From Anaerolineae bacterium (lineage in GTDB: Bacteria; Chloroflexota; Anaerolineae; J036; Brachytrichaceae), in contig CANJQH010000003.1 in the NCBI GenBank assembly GCA_947476335.1, positions 31,033 through 95,032 on the forward strand: a stretch of 64,000 nt of DNA. Reading direction: 5' to 3'. This document shows positions 37,935-49,200 of the stretch, in pieces. Position 1 is the stretch's first letter. Every line of letters starts with the position of its first letter. The position numbers were made by a program, and so were the translations under genes. The notes beneath the pieces were generated by a model. It had not been told where the DNA came from and made no database searches. It worked only from the letters and a program-made list of their open reading frames with translations.

Positions 37935-38008
37935 TCGAGGTGCAGAGATTTGAACTCTGGGCCCCTTGCACCCCATGCAAGTGCGCTACCGGGCTGCGCT
38001 ACACCTCG
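37935..38008 (-). tRNA. tRNA-Pro (anticodon GGG)
   Basis: The cloverleaf is complete: acceptor stem CGAGGTG/CACCTCG, D arm GCGC-AGCCCGGTA-GCGC, anticodon stem CTTGC/GCAAG with loop ATGGGGT (anticodon GGG), and T arm CAGAG-TTCAAAT-CTCTG. C1-G72 is typical of bacterial tRNA-Pro. The 3' CCA is not encoded. Confidence 0.96.
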
Positions 38009-38046
38009 TGATGGGCAGAATTCTACCATTTCACATTTTAGATTTT

Positions 38047-38135
38047 GTAACGACTCAGACCATCCGATTTTCCAACGCGAATCATGTTCTCTCTCCAGGG
38101 GAAGGGAGAACGTGATTCGCGCGTTTCGCTCTACT
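38047..38135 (-). repeat. Element A copy 9 (degenerate)
   Basis: The left end GTAACGACTCAG and inner stem TTTTCCAACGCGAATCA are recognisable. The central stem is altered (GTTCTCTCTCCAGGG/GGGAGAACGTGATTCGCG-like) and the right terminal repeat is lost. Confidence 0.7.
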
Positions 38136-38195
38136 TGGGTTTTGCCACTTCCGAAATCCAGAATCTGAAATCCAAAATGGTATATATTTCCTCGT

Positions 38196-38335
38196 CATGA
38201 ACGTTCCAATTCGGCTCTCCGCTTCGATGCGCATGCCCGACGCCAACAACCGCGCGGGCTGAGTCGACGTTGCCTTCTGCACACGATTTTGCTGACTGAT
38301 CCAAAACCGCCCGCGCACCCGCCGGGCGGTTTTTT
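38196..38335 (+). promoter_or_regulatory. metG leader with short reading frame and intrinsic terminator
   Basis: A 21-codon frame (38196-38261) encodes MNVPIRLSASMRMPDANNRAG, with three Met codons. It is followed by a complete intrinsic terminator ending 14 bases before the metG ATG. The arrangement would fit transcription attenuation. No T-box signature and no convincing ribosome-binding site for the small frame were found, so the mechanism is open. Confidence 0.45.
38302..38335 (+). terminator. Intrinsic terminator in the metG leader
   Basis: AAAACCGCCCG pairs with CGGGCGGTTTTTT, ending in a six-T run. Being just upstream of metG, it either ends an upstream transcript or acts as an attenuator. 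Confidence 0.85.
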
Positions 38336-38349
38336 AGTTTCACCACAAC

Positions 38350-40143
38350 ATGAGCACCCTCCCTGAAAACATCCTGGTCTGTCTGGCATGGCCCTACGCC
38401 AACGGCGACCTGCACGTTGGCCACATCGCCGGCTGTTACCTGCCCGCCGATATCTTCGCGCGCTTTCAGCGTCTGCGCGGCAACCGCGTCGTCGTGGTAA
38501 GCGGCAGCGACAGCCACGGCACGCCAATCGTTGTGCGTGCAGACAAGGAAAATAAAACACCGCGCGAAGTGTTCGAATATTTCCACGAACGCTTTCTGCA
38601 AACCTGGCAGACGCTCGGCATTTCGTACGATCTGTACACGCACACCGACACGGAAAGTCATCACGCGCTCGCACAGCAGATGTTCCGCCGCCTGCAGCAG
38701 AACGGCTATCTGTACCAGGCGAAACAGAAACAGATGTACTCGCCGGCGCAGGATAAGTTTCTGCCCGATCGCCTCGTCGAAGGCACATGCCCGTACTGCA
38801 GCTACGACAAAGCGCGCGGCGACCAGTGCGACAGCTGCGGCAAACTGCTCGATGGCACACAGCTCATCAACCCACGCAGCCGCGCCAACCCAGCCGACAA
38901 ACTCGAAGTGCGCGAGAGCGAACACTTCATGTTCGATCTGCCAAAGTTGAAGGACCGCGTCATGGCGTATCTCGGGGACAAGGATGAACGCTGGCGCAGC
39001 ACTGTCACCGAATTCTCACGCGCCTACGCGCGCGACATCGAGCCGCGCGCCTTCACGCGCGATCTGACGTGGGGCATTCCCATTCCAGTGCCCGATAGCG
39101 AAGGCAAGGCCATCTATGTCTGGTGGGAAGCTGTGCTGGGTTATCTGACTGCGACGGTGGAATGGGCGCAGGTCGACGGCAAACCGGAAGCATGGAAGGA
39201 TTTCTGGTACGGCGACGGCGCACAGGGCGCGGTGAAAATTTACAACTTCATCGGCAAGGACAACATTCTTTTTCACACCGTTCTGTGGCAGTCGATCCTG
39301 ATCGGTATGGAAAATCTGGATGCGCCATGGGACGCCGGCGCAGCCGAAGAGCGCACACTGAATCTGCCGTACGACGTGCCGGCGAATCAGTACCTCAACT
39401 TCGGCGGACAGAAATTCAGCAAGAGCCTCGGCGTGTCGCTCGAAGCACTCGATCTGGCGACGAAGTACGGCGCCGATCCGCTGCGTTTTTATCTCGCATC
39501 GATCATGCCCGAAACGAAGGACGCCGACTGGAACTGGACGGACTTCATCACGTACAACAACAGTGTGCTGCTGGCGAAATGGGGCAACCTGATCCAACGC
39601 ACGCTCTCGCAGATCTGGAAGAATTTCGATCAAAAAATTCCGCAGCCCGGCGAGCTCACGTCCGCCGATCATGCGCTGCTCGAACGCGCCGAGGCCGCCT
39701 TCGAAAGCATCGGCGCCAAACTCGACGCGTGTCACTTCCGCGACGCACTCAACGAGGTTATCGAACTGACGACCGAAGCCAACGTCTATCTCGATCGTGA
39801 AGCGCCGTGGAAGACGATCAAAAATGAAGAGCTCGGCGGGCGCGCGCGCGCGGGCACACAGCTCTTCGTCGCAGCCAAAGTGATTGACGCACTCACCGTG
39901 CTGTGGTCGCCCTGGACGCCAAACCTGTGCGACGCAGCGCGCAAACTGCTCGGCCACACGCAGCCGCTGTTCGGCTCACTCTACGTGCAGCATGTCGACG
40001 AAGCGACGCGCGGCCATAACGTGCTGCGCTATGACGCATCAAATGCGGCCGGCCGCTGGGCGCCGAGCCACCTGCAGCCAGGCCAGCCCCTCGGTGCAGA
40101 GCCGAAAGGGCTGGTGGCGAAGATCGAAGCGACTGGCGAGTAG
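38350..40143 (+). CDS. metG: Methionyl-tRNA synthetase
   Basis: This 597-residue class I synthetase charges tRNA-Met. It has PYANGDLHVGHIAGC (HIGH motif as HVGH), a zinc-binding knuckle CPYCSYDKARGDQCDSCG near residues 140-157, and GGQKFSKSLG (KMSKS loop). An anticodon-binding helical domain (about 400-560) completes it. The C-terminal tRNA-binding EMAP-like domain found in some bacterial MetG is absent. It is preceded by an unusual leader with a terminator and is convergent with selA. Confidence 0.97.
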   Translation: MSTLPENILVCLAWPYANGDLHVGHIAGCYLPADIFARFQRLRGNRVVVVSGSDSHGTPIVVRADKENKTPREVFEYFHERFLQTWQTLGISYDLYTHTDTESHHALAQQMFRRLQQNGYLYQAKQKQMYSPAQDKFLPDRLVEGTCPYCSYDKARGDQCDSCGKLLDGTQLINPRSRANPADKLEVRESEHFMFDLPKLKDRVMAYLGDKDERWRSTVTEFSRAYARDIEPRAFTRDLTWGIPIPVPDSEGKAIYVWWEAVLGYLTATVEWAQVDGKPEAWKDFWYGDGAQGAVKIYNFIGKDNILFHTVLWQSILIGMENLDAPWDAGAAEERTLNLPYDVPANQYLNFGGQKFSKSLGVSLEALDLATKYGADPLRFYLASIMPETKDADWNWTDFITYNNSVLLAKWGNLIQRTLSQIWKNFDQKIPQPGELTSADHALLERAEAAFESIGAKLDACHFRDALNEVIELTTEANVYLDREAPWKTIKNEELGGRARAGTQLFVAAKVIDALTVLWSPWTPNLCDAARKLLGHTQPLFGSLYVQHVDEATRGHNVLRYDASNAAGRWAPSHLQPGQPLGAEPKGLVAKIEATGE

Positions 40144-40155
40144 ATAGTAATGGTG

Positions 40156-40203
40156 GATAGTGATAGTAGATTTTGAGTTGGCCCACTATCTACTATCACT
40201 ATC
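40156..40203. terminator. Hairpin between convergent metG and selA
   Basis: GATAGTGATAGTAGAT pairs with ATCTACTATCACTATC across a 16-base loop. The selA stop codon (40186-40188) and its last codons are built from the repeated GATAGT words. Confidence 0.75.
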
Positions 40204-41550
40204 TACTATCGACTTCACAAGCTCCTCATCGTCCAGCACGGTGCGCAGGTCAAGCAGCACACGGCCATCATGAACGCGCGCGATGACGCCGCATGTGCGC
40301 AGTTCGACCTGCAGCGCTGCGGATGATGCGCTGGCGAGTGCGAGTGCGCGTGTAGGCAGCGTTTCGCCGGGCAGGCTGCCGCCGCCGATGGTCGATTGCG
40401 CATCGACGATTTCCATACGCACGCCGTGCGCCTCTGACCACGCTGCAAGTGCGCGCTGCACTGCCTCTGTGCGCGCTTGAATCTCAGCGAGTGGCGCAGC
40501 GATCATGCGCAGTACTGGCACTTCACGGACGGCCTCACCGCGCACGTAATGCAGCAGCGTGGCTTCGAGCGCGGCAAGCGTGAACTTGTCGGCGCGAAAC
40601 GCGCGCGCCAGCGGATGCCGTCGGCAGCGTTCAACCGCATCGCGCGTCCCAAGCAGTACGCCCGCCTGCGGGCCGCCGAGCAGCTTGTCACCGCTGAACG
40701 CCACGAGGTCGGCGCCAGCACGCAAACTCTCCTGCGGCATCGGCTCATGAGCCAGTCCAAACTGCGCCGTGTCGATTAGCGCACCAGAACCCAGGTCATC
40801 GAGCACAACGACGCCACTCCCAGCATGCGCCACAGCAGCCAGCCCGGCGACATCGACCTCTTCGACGAAGCCGATCATTTTGAAATTCGACGCATGCACA
40901 CGCAACAGCGCAGCGACATCGGCATTTTCCTGAAGCGCCTGCGCGTAGTCGGCGGCGCGCACCCGGTTCGTCGTGCCCACTTCGATCAGCCGCGCGCCAC
41001 TCTGGCGCATGATCTCCGGCACGCGAAAGCCGCCGCCAATCTCGACGAGCTGCCCGCGCGCGACGACGACGCCGCGGCCGGCTGCGTGCGCCGCGAGCAT
41101 CAGCACCGTCGCAGCCGCACAATTGTTGACGACAAGCGCCGCCTGCGCACCGGTCGTTTCACACAGCACATCTTCAAGCGCCGCACCACGCCGCCCGCGC
41201 TCGCCGCTGCGCATATCGAATTCGAGCGGCGTGTAAGCGGCGGCGGCAGAGACGAGCGCGCGCTGCGCCGCCGCACTGAGCGGCGCACGGCCAAGGTTCG
41301 TGTGCAGCACTACGCCGGTCGCATTGATAACGCCGCTGCGAAGCGCAGGCGCAAGCCGCTCTCTCGTACGCGCAAGCAGCACGCTGCGCACGGGCAGATC
41401 CACACCGCTGCGCAAATCCGCACGCGCTGCATCCAGCACACTGCGCAACGCAGCAACAGTGCGCGCATGTCCTTCACGCTGCACGAGATCGGCAGATTCC
41501 AGCAGCAAGTCGTTCACTGAGGGAAGTTCACGGAAAAGATTGGAGGACAT
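40186..41550 (-). CDS. selA: L-seryl-tRNA(Sec) selenium transferase
   Basis: This 454-residue PLP enzyme converts Ser-tRNA(Sec) to Sec-tRNA(Sec) with selenophosphate. It has INATGVVLHTNLGRAPLS, the substrate-binding VGTTNRVRAADYAQAL, DDLGSGALID and the PLP Lys289 in FSGDKLLGGPQAG. The length matches bacterial SelA (about 460), including the N-terminal helical domain for tRNA(Sec). selB and the selC tRNA are not next to it. The window's two UGA-containing genes, selD and the AhpD-like gene, are its likely beneficiaries. Confidence 0.96.
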   Translation of the reverse strand: MSSNLFRELPSVNDLLLESADLVQREGHARTVAALRSVLDAARADLRSGVDLPVRSVLLARTRERLAPALRSGVINATGVVLHTNLGRAPLSAAAQRALVSAAAAYTPLEFDMRSGERGRRGAALEDVLCETTGAQAALVVNNCAAATVLMLAAHAAGRGVVVARGQLVEIGGGFRVPEIMRQSGARLIEVGTTNRVRAADYAQALQENADVAALLRVHASNFKMIGFVEEVDVAGLAAVAHAGSGVVVLDDLGSGALIDTAQFGLAHEPMPQESLRAGADLVAFSGDKLLGGPQAGVLLGTRDAVERCRRHPLARAFRADKFTLAALEATLLHYVRGEAVREVPVLRMIAAPLAEIQARTEAVQRALAAWSEAHGVRMEIVDAQSTIGGGSLPGETLPTRALALASASSAALQVELRTCGVIARVHDGRVLLDLRTVLDDEELVKSIVDSDSR

Positions 41551-41582
41551 GGAGGTATTTTAGATTTCGGATTTCAGATTTC

Positions 41583-41673
41583 GTAACGACTTAACGACTC
41601 AGGCCTAAATCAGTATTTCCTGCAAAACACGCGTGTGTTTCGCGTTGGAAAACCGGACGGCCCGAGTCGTTAC
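41583..41673 (+). repeat. Element A copy 10 (short form)
   Basis: Short core with CCTGCAAAACACGCGTGTGTTTCGCG and ends ending in CCCGAGTCGTTAC. The left end carries a duplicated CGACT (GTAACGACTTAACGACTC). It ends 22 bases before the VOC gene. Confidence 0.85.
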
Positions 41674-41695
41674 AAAATCTGAAATAATCGTGCCC

Positions 41696-42193
41696 ATGAT
41701 CAAAGGCATCTTCCACGTCTCATTTTCAGTCAAAGACATCGACGCCAGCGTCAAGTGGTACACCGAAGTGCTCGGCCTGGAATATTTCCGCAGCCAGGAG
41801 CAGCACAATGAATACACCGGCAAGCTCGTCGGCTATCCGGACGCGCACCTAAAAGTAGCGCAGCTCAAGGTGCCCGGCCAGCCTTTTGCCGAGGGCGCGA
41901 ATCACCACATCGAACTTGTGCAGTACATTCTTCCGCCCACGCGCGAGGGAAATGACCTGAACACGTACAACATAGCAAACGGACACTGGGCGTTCATCGT
42001 CGACGATATCCACGCCGAATTCACGCGACTCTCGGCGCTCGGTGTGCGCTTCAAGCATTCGCATCCGGTGGCGATCGAGGCCGGCGTCAACAAGGGCGGC
42101 TTCGCGATTTATCTGTACGACCTCGACGGAATCACGCTCGAACTGCTGCAACCACCCAGCCGAGAACAGTCTGTGCTGAATCAGCCGTCATAG
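41696..42193 (+). CDS. VOC-family (glyoxalase/dioxygenase fold) protein
   Basis: This 165-residue protein starts at MIKGIFHVSFSVKDIDASVKWY, the standard first beta-alpha-beta unit of the vicinal oxygen chelate fold. The second unit begins at NGHWAFIVDDIHAEFTRL. Candidate metal ligands are His (FHVSF), His or Glu in HHIELVQY, and Glu in DGITLELLQPP. It probably binds a divalent metal and acts as a lyase, isomerase or dioxygenase. The substrate is unknown. Flanked by A elements on both sides. Confidence 0.82.
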   Translation: MIKGIFHVSFSVKDIDASVKWYTEVLGLEYFRSQEQHNEYTGKLVGYPDAHLKVAQLKVPGQPFAEGANHHIELVQYILPPTREGNDLNTYNIANGHWAFIVDDIHAEFTRLSALGVRFKHSHPVAIEAGVNKGGFAIYLYDLDGITLELLQPPSREQSVLNQPS

Positions 42194-42200
42194 TTTTTCG

Positions 42201-42353
42201 GTAACTACTCAGGCCCAAATCAGTGTTTCGCGTTGGAAAACTGGCTAAGTGAGTCGCCAAAAGTTCTGGCGGCAGATTCGCCTCCCCTGCAAAGCAGGGG
42301 AGGCGAATCTGCCGGACAAAACTTATGGACAGGAACTTAGCCTGCGTAGTTAC
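42201..42353 (+). repeat. Element A copy 11, interrupted by element B
   Basis: Same short A subtype as copy 1, same orientation and the same insertion point (after CTGG, before CCTG), but the enclosed B is in the opposite orientation. Confidence 0.92.
42245..42340 (-). repeat. Element B copy 5 inside element A
   Basis: A 96-bp copy with a compensated stem change: CCCCTGC/GCAGGGG replaces CCCCCGC/GCGGGGG. Ends CTAAG and CTTAG are intact. Confidence 0.93.
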
Positions 42354-42459
42354 GTTTTTCGGCTTTTCACCCGTTCGAGTAGCTGGCCAAAACATTCTCA
42401 TGAAATAGAATCGTCCAAGTAATTTTTGAGCGTTCTCGTTGTTTCAAAACGTAATTTTC

Positions 42460-43182
42460 ATGAAAACATCACTCAACTCCAACCGACGTCAGTTCCTCGC
42501 CCTCTCCGGCATTGCCATCGCCGGTGCCACGCTTGGCGCAGCCGCCCCCGCCACCGCAGCCGCCCCCGCCGCTGCAGAGAAGCCCGTCACCAATGCTGAC
42601 GAAGCACTCAAGCGCCTGATGGAAGGCAACGTGCGTTTCGTCAGCGACAAGACGATTGATCCGAATCAGACGACAGCGCGCCGCACTGAGCTTGCCAAAG
42701 GGCAGAAACCCTTTGCCACGATCCTGAGCTGCGTCGACTCACGCGTACCGCCGGAGATCGTGTTCGACCGCGGCCTCGGCGACCTGTTCGTCATCCGCAC
42801 CGCCGGCCAGGTTATCGACAAAGCCGTCCTCGGCAGCATCGAGTTCGGTGCCGCCGAGCTCGGCATCCCGCTGATCGTGGTCATGGGCCATGAGAAGTGC
42901 GGCGCCGTCAAGGCCACCATCGAAACCCTCGAAAAGGGCGCAAAAGCCCCCGGCGCAATCGAGTACCTCGTCGAAGGCATTGCCCCGGCCGTGGAAGCCG
43001 TCAAGGGCAAGAGCGGCGACATGCTCGACAACGCCGTGCAGGCCAACGTCGATATCTCGGTCGCCACGCTCAAGAAGTCGACAATCCTCGCCGGCCTGCT
43101 CAAGGCTGGCAAGATCAAGATCGTTGGCGCTCGCTACGACTTGGACAGCGGCAAGGTCGAACTGCACAGTCACGCCGAATAG
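42460..43182 (+). CDS. Exported beta-class carbonic anhydrase
   Basis: This 240-residue protein starts with a Tat-type signal (SNRRQFLALSGIAIAG, then an Ala-rich stretch ending near residue 40). The carbonic anhydrase domain has the zinc Cys and Asp-Arg pair in LSCVDSRVPPE and the His-x2-Cys in VMGHEKCGAVKA. It interconverts CO2 and bicarbonate, here outside the cytoplasmic membrane. The ATG at 42460 was chosen because it gives the correct Tat n-region. Confidence 0.93.
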   Translation: MKTSLNSNRRQFLALSGIAIAGATLGAAAPATAAAPAAAEKPVTNADEALKRLMEGNVRFVSDKTIDPNQTTARRTELAKGQKPFATILSCVDSRVPPEIVFDRGLGDLFVIRTAGQVIDKAVLGSIEFGAAELGIPLIVVMGHEKCGAVKATIETLEKGAKAPGAIEYLVEGIAPAVEAVKGKSGDMLDNAVQANVDISVATLKKSTILAGLLKAGKIKIVGARYDLDSGKVELHSHAE

Positions 43183-43188
43183 AACAGC

Positions 43189-43214
43189 GGACGACGGACG
43201 ATCGTCCGTCGTCC
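43189..43214. terminator. Palindrome between convergent genes
   Basis: GGACGACGGACGA pairs with TCGTCCGTCGTCC, a perfect 26-bp palindrome, followed by more CGTCC words and CTTTCC. The same words recur inside the open frame at 63640-63735 (family F). Confidence 0.75.
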
Positions 43215-43232
43215 GTCGTCCGTCTTTCCTTA

Positions 43233-46200
43233 TCACCGCCCCACCACAAACAGCATCCCATCGCCGCGCCCGAAGACTTCAGGAAAGTACTGCAGCGCCG
43301 CATAGGTAGGGCGCACGTTGAATTCGCCGGCAGTGGTGACGCGCATCGTGTACGAGTACGTATACGTGCCCTTCCCCAGTTGATCCGCAAACAACGACAC
43401 GCGGTCATCACGCAGTTCGCTGCGCGACCACCAGTTCCAGAACCACCACCAGCGCCGATCGCCAGATTCGTTCAGCGCCGGCTCGCGGTCAAGCTGTGAC
43501 GCAGTCGCCAGCGTCGCATCGATCGCCTCAGCGCCGGCCGGCAGTGGGTCTTCGAGCTGCAGATAGTACAGATCGCTCGGCGCGATGATCGTCAACTCCA
43601 CCCGCAGAACGTCGCCGACTTTTGCGCTCTTCACGCTCGGACAGCGCACGCCATCGACGCAGTCGGCCATGACATAGCGGCGCTGCACCACAATGCCGCG
43701 ATCAACAGCGCGCACCTGCGACGCCGGCAGCATCGCCTTCAACTGTGCGGTGTAGTACAGCCGCCCTTCCCCTGCACGCTTCAGCAGCGTCACACGCGTG
43801 GCAGCGTCGCCGGCCATCTGCACACCCGGCACAGTGATCACCGTAGTGCGCGTGATGTTCACCGCGCTCATCGTCGCATCTGCAATCTGCGCATCACCAA
43901 GGCGCACGGCATAGGCGTAGTTCGCTGCCAGCTCACCGGTGCTGCGCATCCAGTCCGTCAATGCGATCAGCGACCATGCCGTCTCCTGCGTGGTGCACCA
44001 GTAGCCGCTGCCGGCTGCACGCGCCTGCATCAGCCAACGCACGACATTCGGTGCGAGCGCATTTTTCGGACCAAAGCGCGCCAGCGCCGTCAGCACAAGC
44101 GCAGTCGTGCGCGTGTCCGTGTTCATCGCCCACCAGTCCACACTTGCTTCCTCCCAATGCACGCCGGTGGCGCTCGTGATGGCTTTGGAATTCAAATCAG
44201 CGAATAGTGTCTGCATGCGTGCATCCTGCGGATCGCGGCGGCCCATCGCAAGAATCAACAATGCGCGGCCGTAGTGATCGAGATTCGCACGCAGTTTGAA
44301 TAATTCGGCGATGCGGCTCTCATCAGAGCGATCGGCTTCAGCCAGTACGTACTGCAGCCAGGCCTGCCAGTTCAAGTGCCGCGACTCATTGCGCGCGTCC
44401 AGCGAATGTTGCTGCGAATCCAGGTAATCGAGCCCGCGCTTCAGCGCGTCCATGGGCACATCGAAGCCGGCGTCGCGCGCCTGCAGCAGGCCATACACCG
44501 CCCAGGCGCTTACATTCGGTTCGCTGTCTCGATGCGGCCACCATCCCCAGCCGCCGTCCTGATTTTGAAACGCCTTGAGCTGTGCCATGCCCGTTACCAC
44601 CTGCGGCGATAGTTTCGCGACCAGATCAGCGTCCTCGATGCCGAGCTGGTCGAGCGCACGATACGTCAGCACGTTCGGCACAAAACGCGACACGATCTGC
44701 TCAATGCATTCGTACGGATAGTGCTCAAGATAGCCGAGCCCTTCGCGCATCGCCGAAGCCAGCGACGCATCGAGCCGCAGTTCAAGCACGCTACGCGCAG
44801 CATCAGCCTCCTTCGGCAGCACAACGACTTCGCTGCGCACATCCTCGCCGCTCAATTCACCAGCCGTGCCAACGGTCTCCGGCGCGATGTAGCGTTCGAT
44901 GCGCAGACTGCCATTCGGCGCCGTCGCAAGGCGCGGCTTTGCCGCATCCGAATACTTGCCTGCAACGACGCTGAATACAAGATCGGCCTGCGCTGCATCG
45001 AGCACGCGCACGGTCCACGTCACCAGTGCTTCAGAATCAGCTGGAATCGTCGTCGTCATCTGAGCCAATCCATCGATCGAAACGCCGGCCGCCTGCAGCG
45101 ACACCTGCGCAGTAAGCGTCTCGGCTGTGGTGTTCTGCACGATCGCGCCGAGCACGGCGACGTCGTCGACGACGAAGAAGCGCGGCGTCACCGGCCGAAT
45201 CATGAGCGGTTTGGAAGCAACGACATTCACAACTGCCTCACCAACGTGCGTCTGCGCATCGATGCCGACGGCGCGCACAACCCAGGTCGTCAGGTTGTCG
45301 GCGAGTTTGACGGCGAACTGCGCACGGCCGGAATCGTCGGTGACGATGTCGGCGCGCCAGAATGCGGTGTCAGCAAAGTTTTCGCGCACGGTCAGCGCCG
45401 GCGCAGGTGCTGCGCCAGAAGCATCGGGGGCTGCATTTGCCACTGCCGCCGGCATCGGCATTTCGCTGCCACTGCCGCGCCCCTGCGACAGATTTTGCAT
45501 GTCACTCAGCTTGAACACACGATCAGCCGACACATTCAGCCCGCTCACAGTTTGCACACGCAAGCCAGCCGGGCCGTAAAACGTATTCACAATGGCATCG
45601 CGTTCGCGCGGCTGCAAATTCAGAACGCCCTTGTCGACGACGTCGACGGAGAAGCTGCCGCTGATCGGCGCGCCCGCAGCATCAACGGCGCGCAGCGTAA
45701 ATGTCACAGTTTCACCAGGCTGCGGCCGCTCGCGATCCGGTGTGATCGTCACATTCATCGTCTGCTGACGCGGAATCACGCGCAGGCCGATAAGGCCCAG
45801 ACGCTGCTGAAGCGGCTCAACACCGGGCTGCTTCGGCGAACTCACGAGCACGGCTGAAACGTACACGTTCGGGGCATATGACGCGTCGATGGGCAGCGTA
45901 TACACGGTTGTGCTGCTGGTGATGCGAACAACTTCCTGATGCAGCACATGGCCACGCTCGACCGTCACCAATGCATAGTGCGCAGCATGATCAGCGTCGA
46001 TGAACGGCGATGGAATCAGAATTTTTGCCACGTCGCCCTGTTCGTACGTCGACTTGTCCGCGAGCAGATCGATGCGATCGCCCTCATTGCGGCGCCAGAT
46101 GGCGATGTCTTGCCCGGATGCCCAGAAGAAGCGCGACGCAGCGGCACTGTGGCCGGCCGCATCTTTCACGACAGCGGTGATCTTGTACGTGCCAGAGCGC

Positions 46201-49200
46201 GGCACAGCGAATTCGTACTGCGCCTCGCCGCGGTCGTTCGTGGTCACATCAAACGTAATTGGATCAACGTCGACCTGCGCGTACTCATAGTGCCCACCGT
46301 TGTTGTCCGGCACAAAGTGCTCCTTCCATTCACGCCGCACGACGACGACCTGCACGGATTTTTCCGCGAAGCGCCGGCCCTGCCAGTCGACGGTGACGAA
46401 CTCGCTGCGAATCTTTTCGCCCGCAGAAACGAGGCGCTTGTCGAGCGCCACACCAACATAGAGATCGGCCGGATGCGCCACAATCGTGCCGCGGCCAGAG
46501 AGCACCTGGTCATCGGCGCCGGTGACGTTCGTCTCGATGCTGAGCGCAATCGGGCCGCTGATAACGACGCCGTTTGCATTTTTAATTTGTGCAGGCAGCG
46601 CAGCAGTAATGGCGAACCTACCCTTCATATCGGTGCGGCCGAACCCGCTTGCGATCAACGCCGGCATGAATCCGTCACGACGTTGCCACCAGCAGTCGTA
46701 ACACGACCATGGATCATCATCGTCACGGAAAGAGTAGCGCTCGAGCTGAGGCGGCTTGAAATCGTAGGCGGTAGCGACAATGTTCCAGTTGAGCGACGCC
46801 TCACGCAGCGCACTGCCCGAAAGATACGCAGCCAAGGCTGTTGTAGCGATCTCGTCACTGCGCAGCATTTCTGCGCGAGCAGGTTGCACAGTCACTTCAA
46901 AATCCGGCGGGCGATATGCAGCGACCTTGAATCCGGCCGATGCGCTGCCAAGATTGACGTCGTGAATATCATCGATGCGCATACTGATTTGGTAGTCACC
47001 CAGCTTGGCATCGTCGGCCAGATGCACTTCATCAGAGAATGCACCAAACGCATCGAGCGTCACATCCTGCGTGTGCACGACGGCGTACTCAGAATCGAGC
47101 ATCTGCAGATGCGCCTTAATTCCGCCCGGCAGATCGTAGCGAAAATCATCCTGCCGACGCACGACACCGCGCACAAATATTTTCTGGCCGGCACGGTAAA
47201 TGGGACGGTCGGTATATACGTGGCTGCGCACAGCCATAGAGTCGTTATAGGATTCACCGGGCAACCCAAAGTCGTACGGTGCGAATCCGTTGGTCCATTG
47301 CGCAGACACGATAGCAAAGCGCGCACCGCGCACAAGTGCGAACGTGTCGTACGCATATTCACGCGACGAAGACAAATTCGCGATGCGCACCACGCCGTTC
47401 TCATCAGTGCGGCCGGAGCCAATCGGATTCAGCGCAGTGTTCGTGCGCTCATATGCCTCAAGCTCAAGATCGGCTACAGGCGCGCCGGTGCTGAGATCAG
47501 TAGCCCACAACAGCATTTCGCTGCGCTCGCTCTTCATGACAAGATTGATATCGGAAACGTACAACGTCCGCATAAACTGCGGCGATCCGCGGCGCGAACG
47601 GGACTGCGGCGAGTCAATTACCACCAGATACGCGCCCGCCGGCAACCGCCCATCAGTAGCGCCGAGCTCGATCACCGTACGCGTCGATTCATTCGGCCTG
47701 CCCTGCACATACTGTTCAATACGGCGAATCAATTTTGCGGAAGCAGGAGGAGCGTCCAGATAAGCCGATTCACTCGGCTTCATATCTGCTGGCGAATCGC
47801 TCAGCTGATACAAATCGATGTTGATGCGCGCAACGTTCACTGAATCAACGGCGATACGAATCGGCGTACGCGCATTGAACATCGATACACCATTGCGCAG
47901 ATGCGGCTGCAGCCAGGGCGCACGATTTCCAACCTTGAATTTCGATTGCAAGCCAGCCGAGGTTCGATTGCCGTACGGATCACGAATGCCAGGATCGACG
48001 CGCACGCTATATTGCGTGGCGGGCTGCATATCAAAATTGACTGTGAAGCTATGGTTGTACTCGTTGTAATAGGTGTACACCAGCGCAGGCGACAGCGGTG
48101 GGGTGACATGCAGGAAAGACATGACCACAGCCGGATCGATGTCGGTGTTAAAAAAAAGCGTCAACGGTGCGCCAGGTTCAACAGTGCGCGCTCCATCAGA
48201 TGGATCGATCCTGAGCAGCTTCGGGAGCGGGACAGTGCGAAAATCCCAGCGCTTGTCTTCCGACATTGGTACACCACCGGCTGCGCTCTTCACACCTGGC
48301 GCGACGCGCGCGGAATAAAGCGTATCGAAATCTAGCAGCGTCGCCGGAGTGAAGGTGAGCGTATCGCCATCGACGACGACGCTGCCCTTGATTTTCTTTG
48401 CGCCCGTGCTCAACGAAAACGCCGCAGTCGCCGATTTCAAATCGACGAACTGATCAAAGCGCACGACGATCGGCGCATCGACACGAACGCGCTGGTTATC
48501 GTCAGACTGGGGCAACGCAGAGATGACGCGAGGCAGCGCTGTGCGAAATTTCCAGCGAAACTCATCTGACAACGGCGCACCATCGACGTCCTGCAAATTT
48601 TTCGCAACGAAGCCGGTGTACTCGACACCGCCGGCAAGTCGTTCGGATGGATGAAAGACCAGCACGCTGGTGTTGAGCCATTCATACTTTCCAGCAATAG
48701 GCGGCTCAAAGCGCAGCGGATTCGGCAGATCGCCCTGCCCAGCCAGCAGCGTCAGTGACACGACCGGGCGATCGAACAAGACGGTGATCGTCGTATCCGG
48801 CGCAACGCCCGTCGTGCCATCGGCTGGAATCGTCTGGCCGACGCCGAGCCAGCGCTGCGTCGAGAAAGCAATCTTCAGCGGTGCGGCAAGTGCAACCCCA
48901 TCGGCAGCGCGTGCGCCGACATCGAGCACAGCAACAAACTCAGCCTCACGCGGCCACGGCTTCGTCGGTGTGAAGCGCAGCGTGCGCGCATTCGGCCAGG
49001 AAAATGCGCCGGGTAGCGCAGGCTGAATTTTCAGCGCCGCCTCCGAAGCCGGATCCATGGCGCGATCAAAAGTTAATTCAAGCACCCCATCGGGTGCGAG
49101 GCGCTCTCCCAGCTCCGGGCTGCGCGCAACCAGCACAGGCGGAAAAATTTCGGCTGCAGATTGCGTCATGCCGAAAGTGTAGCGACTCGGTACGACGCCA

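Noticed and set aside
38196..38335. T-box riboswitch before metG
   Set aside because: The conserved T-box antiterminator sequence and specifier stem could not be found; only a small frame and a terminator are visible.
45939..47843. Plus-strand open frame (634 codons) opposite the macroglobulin
   Set aside because: Antisense shadow with low-information composition; the minus strand carries clear domains.
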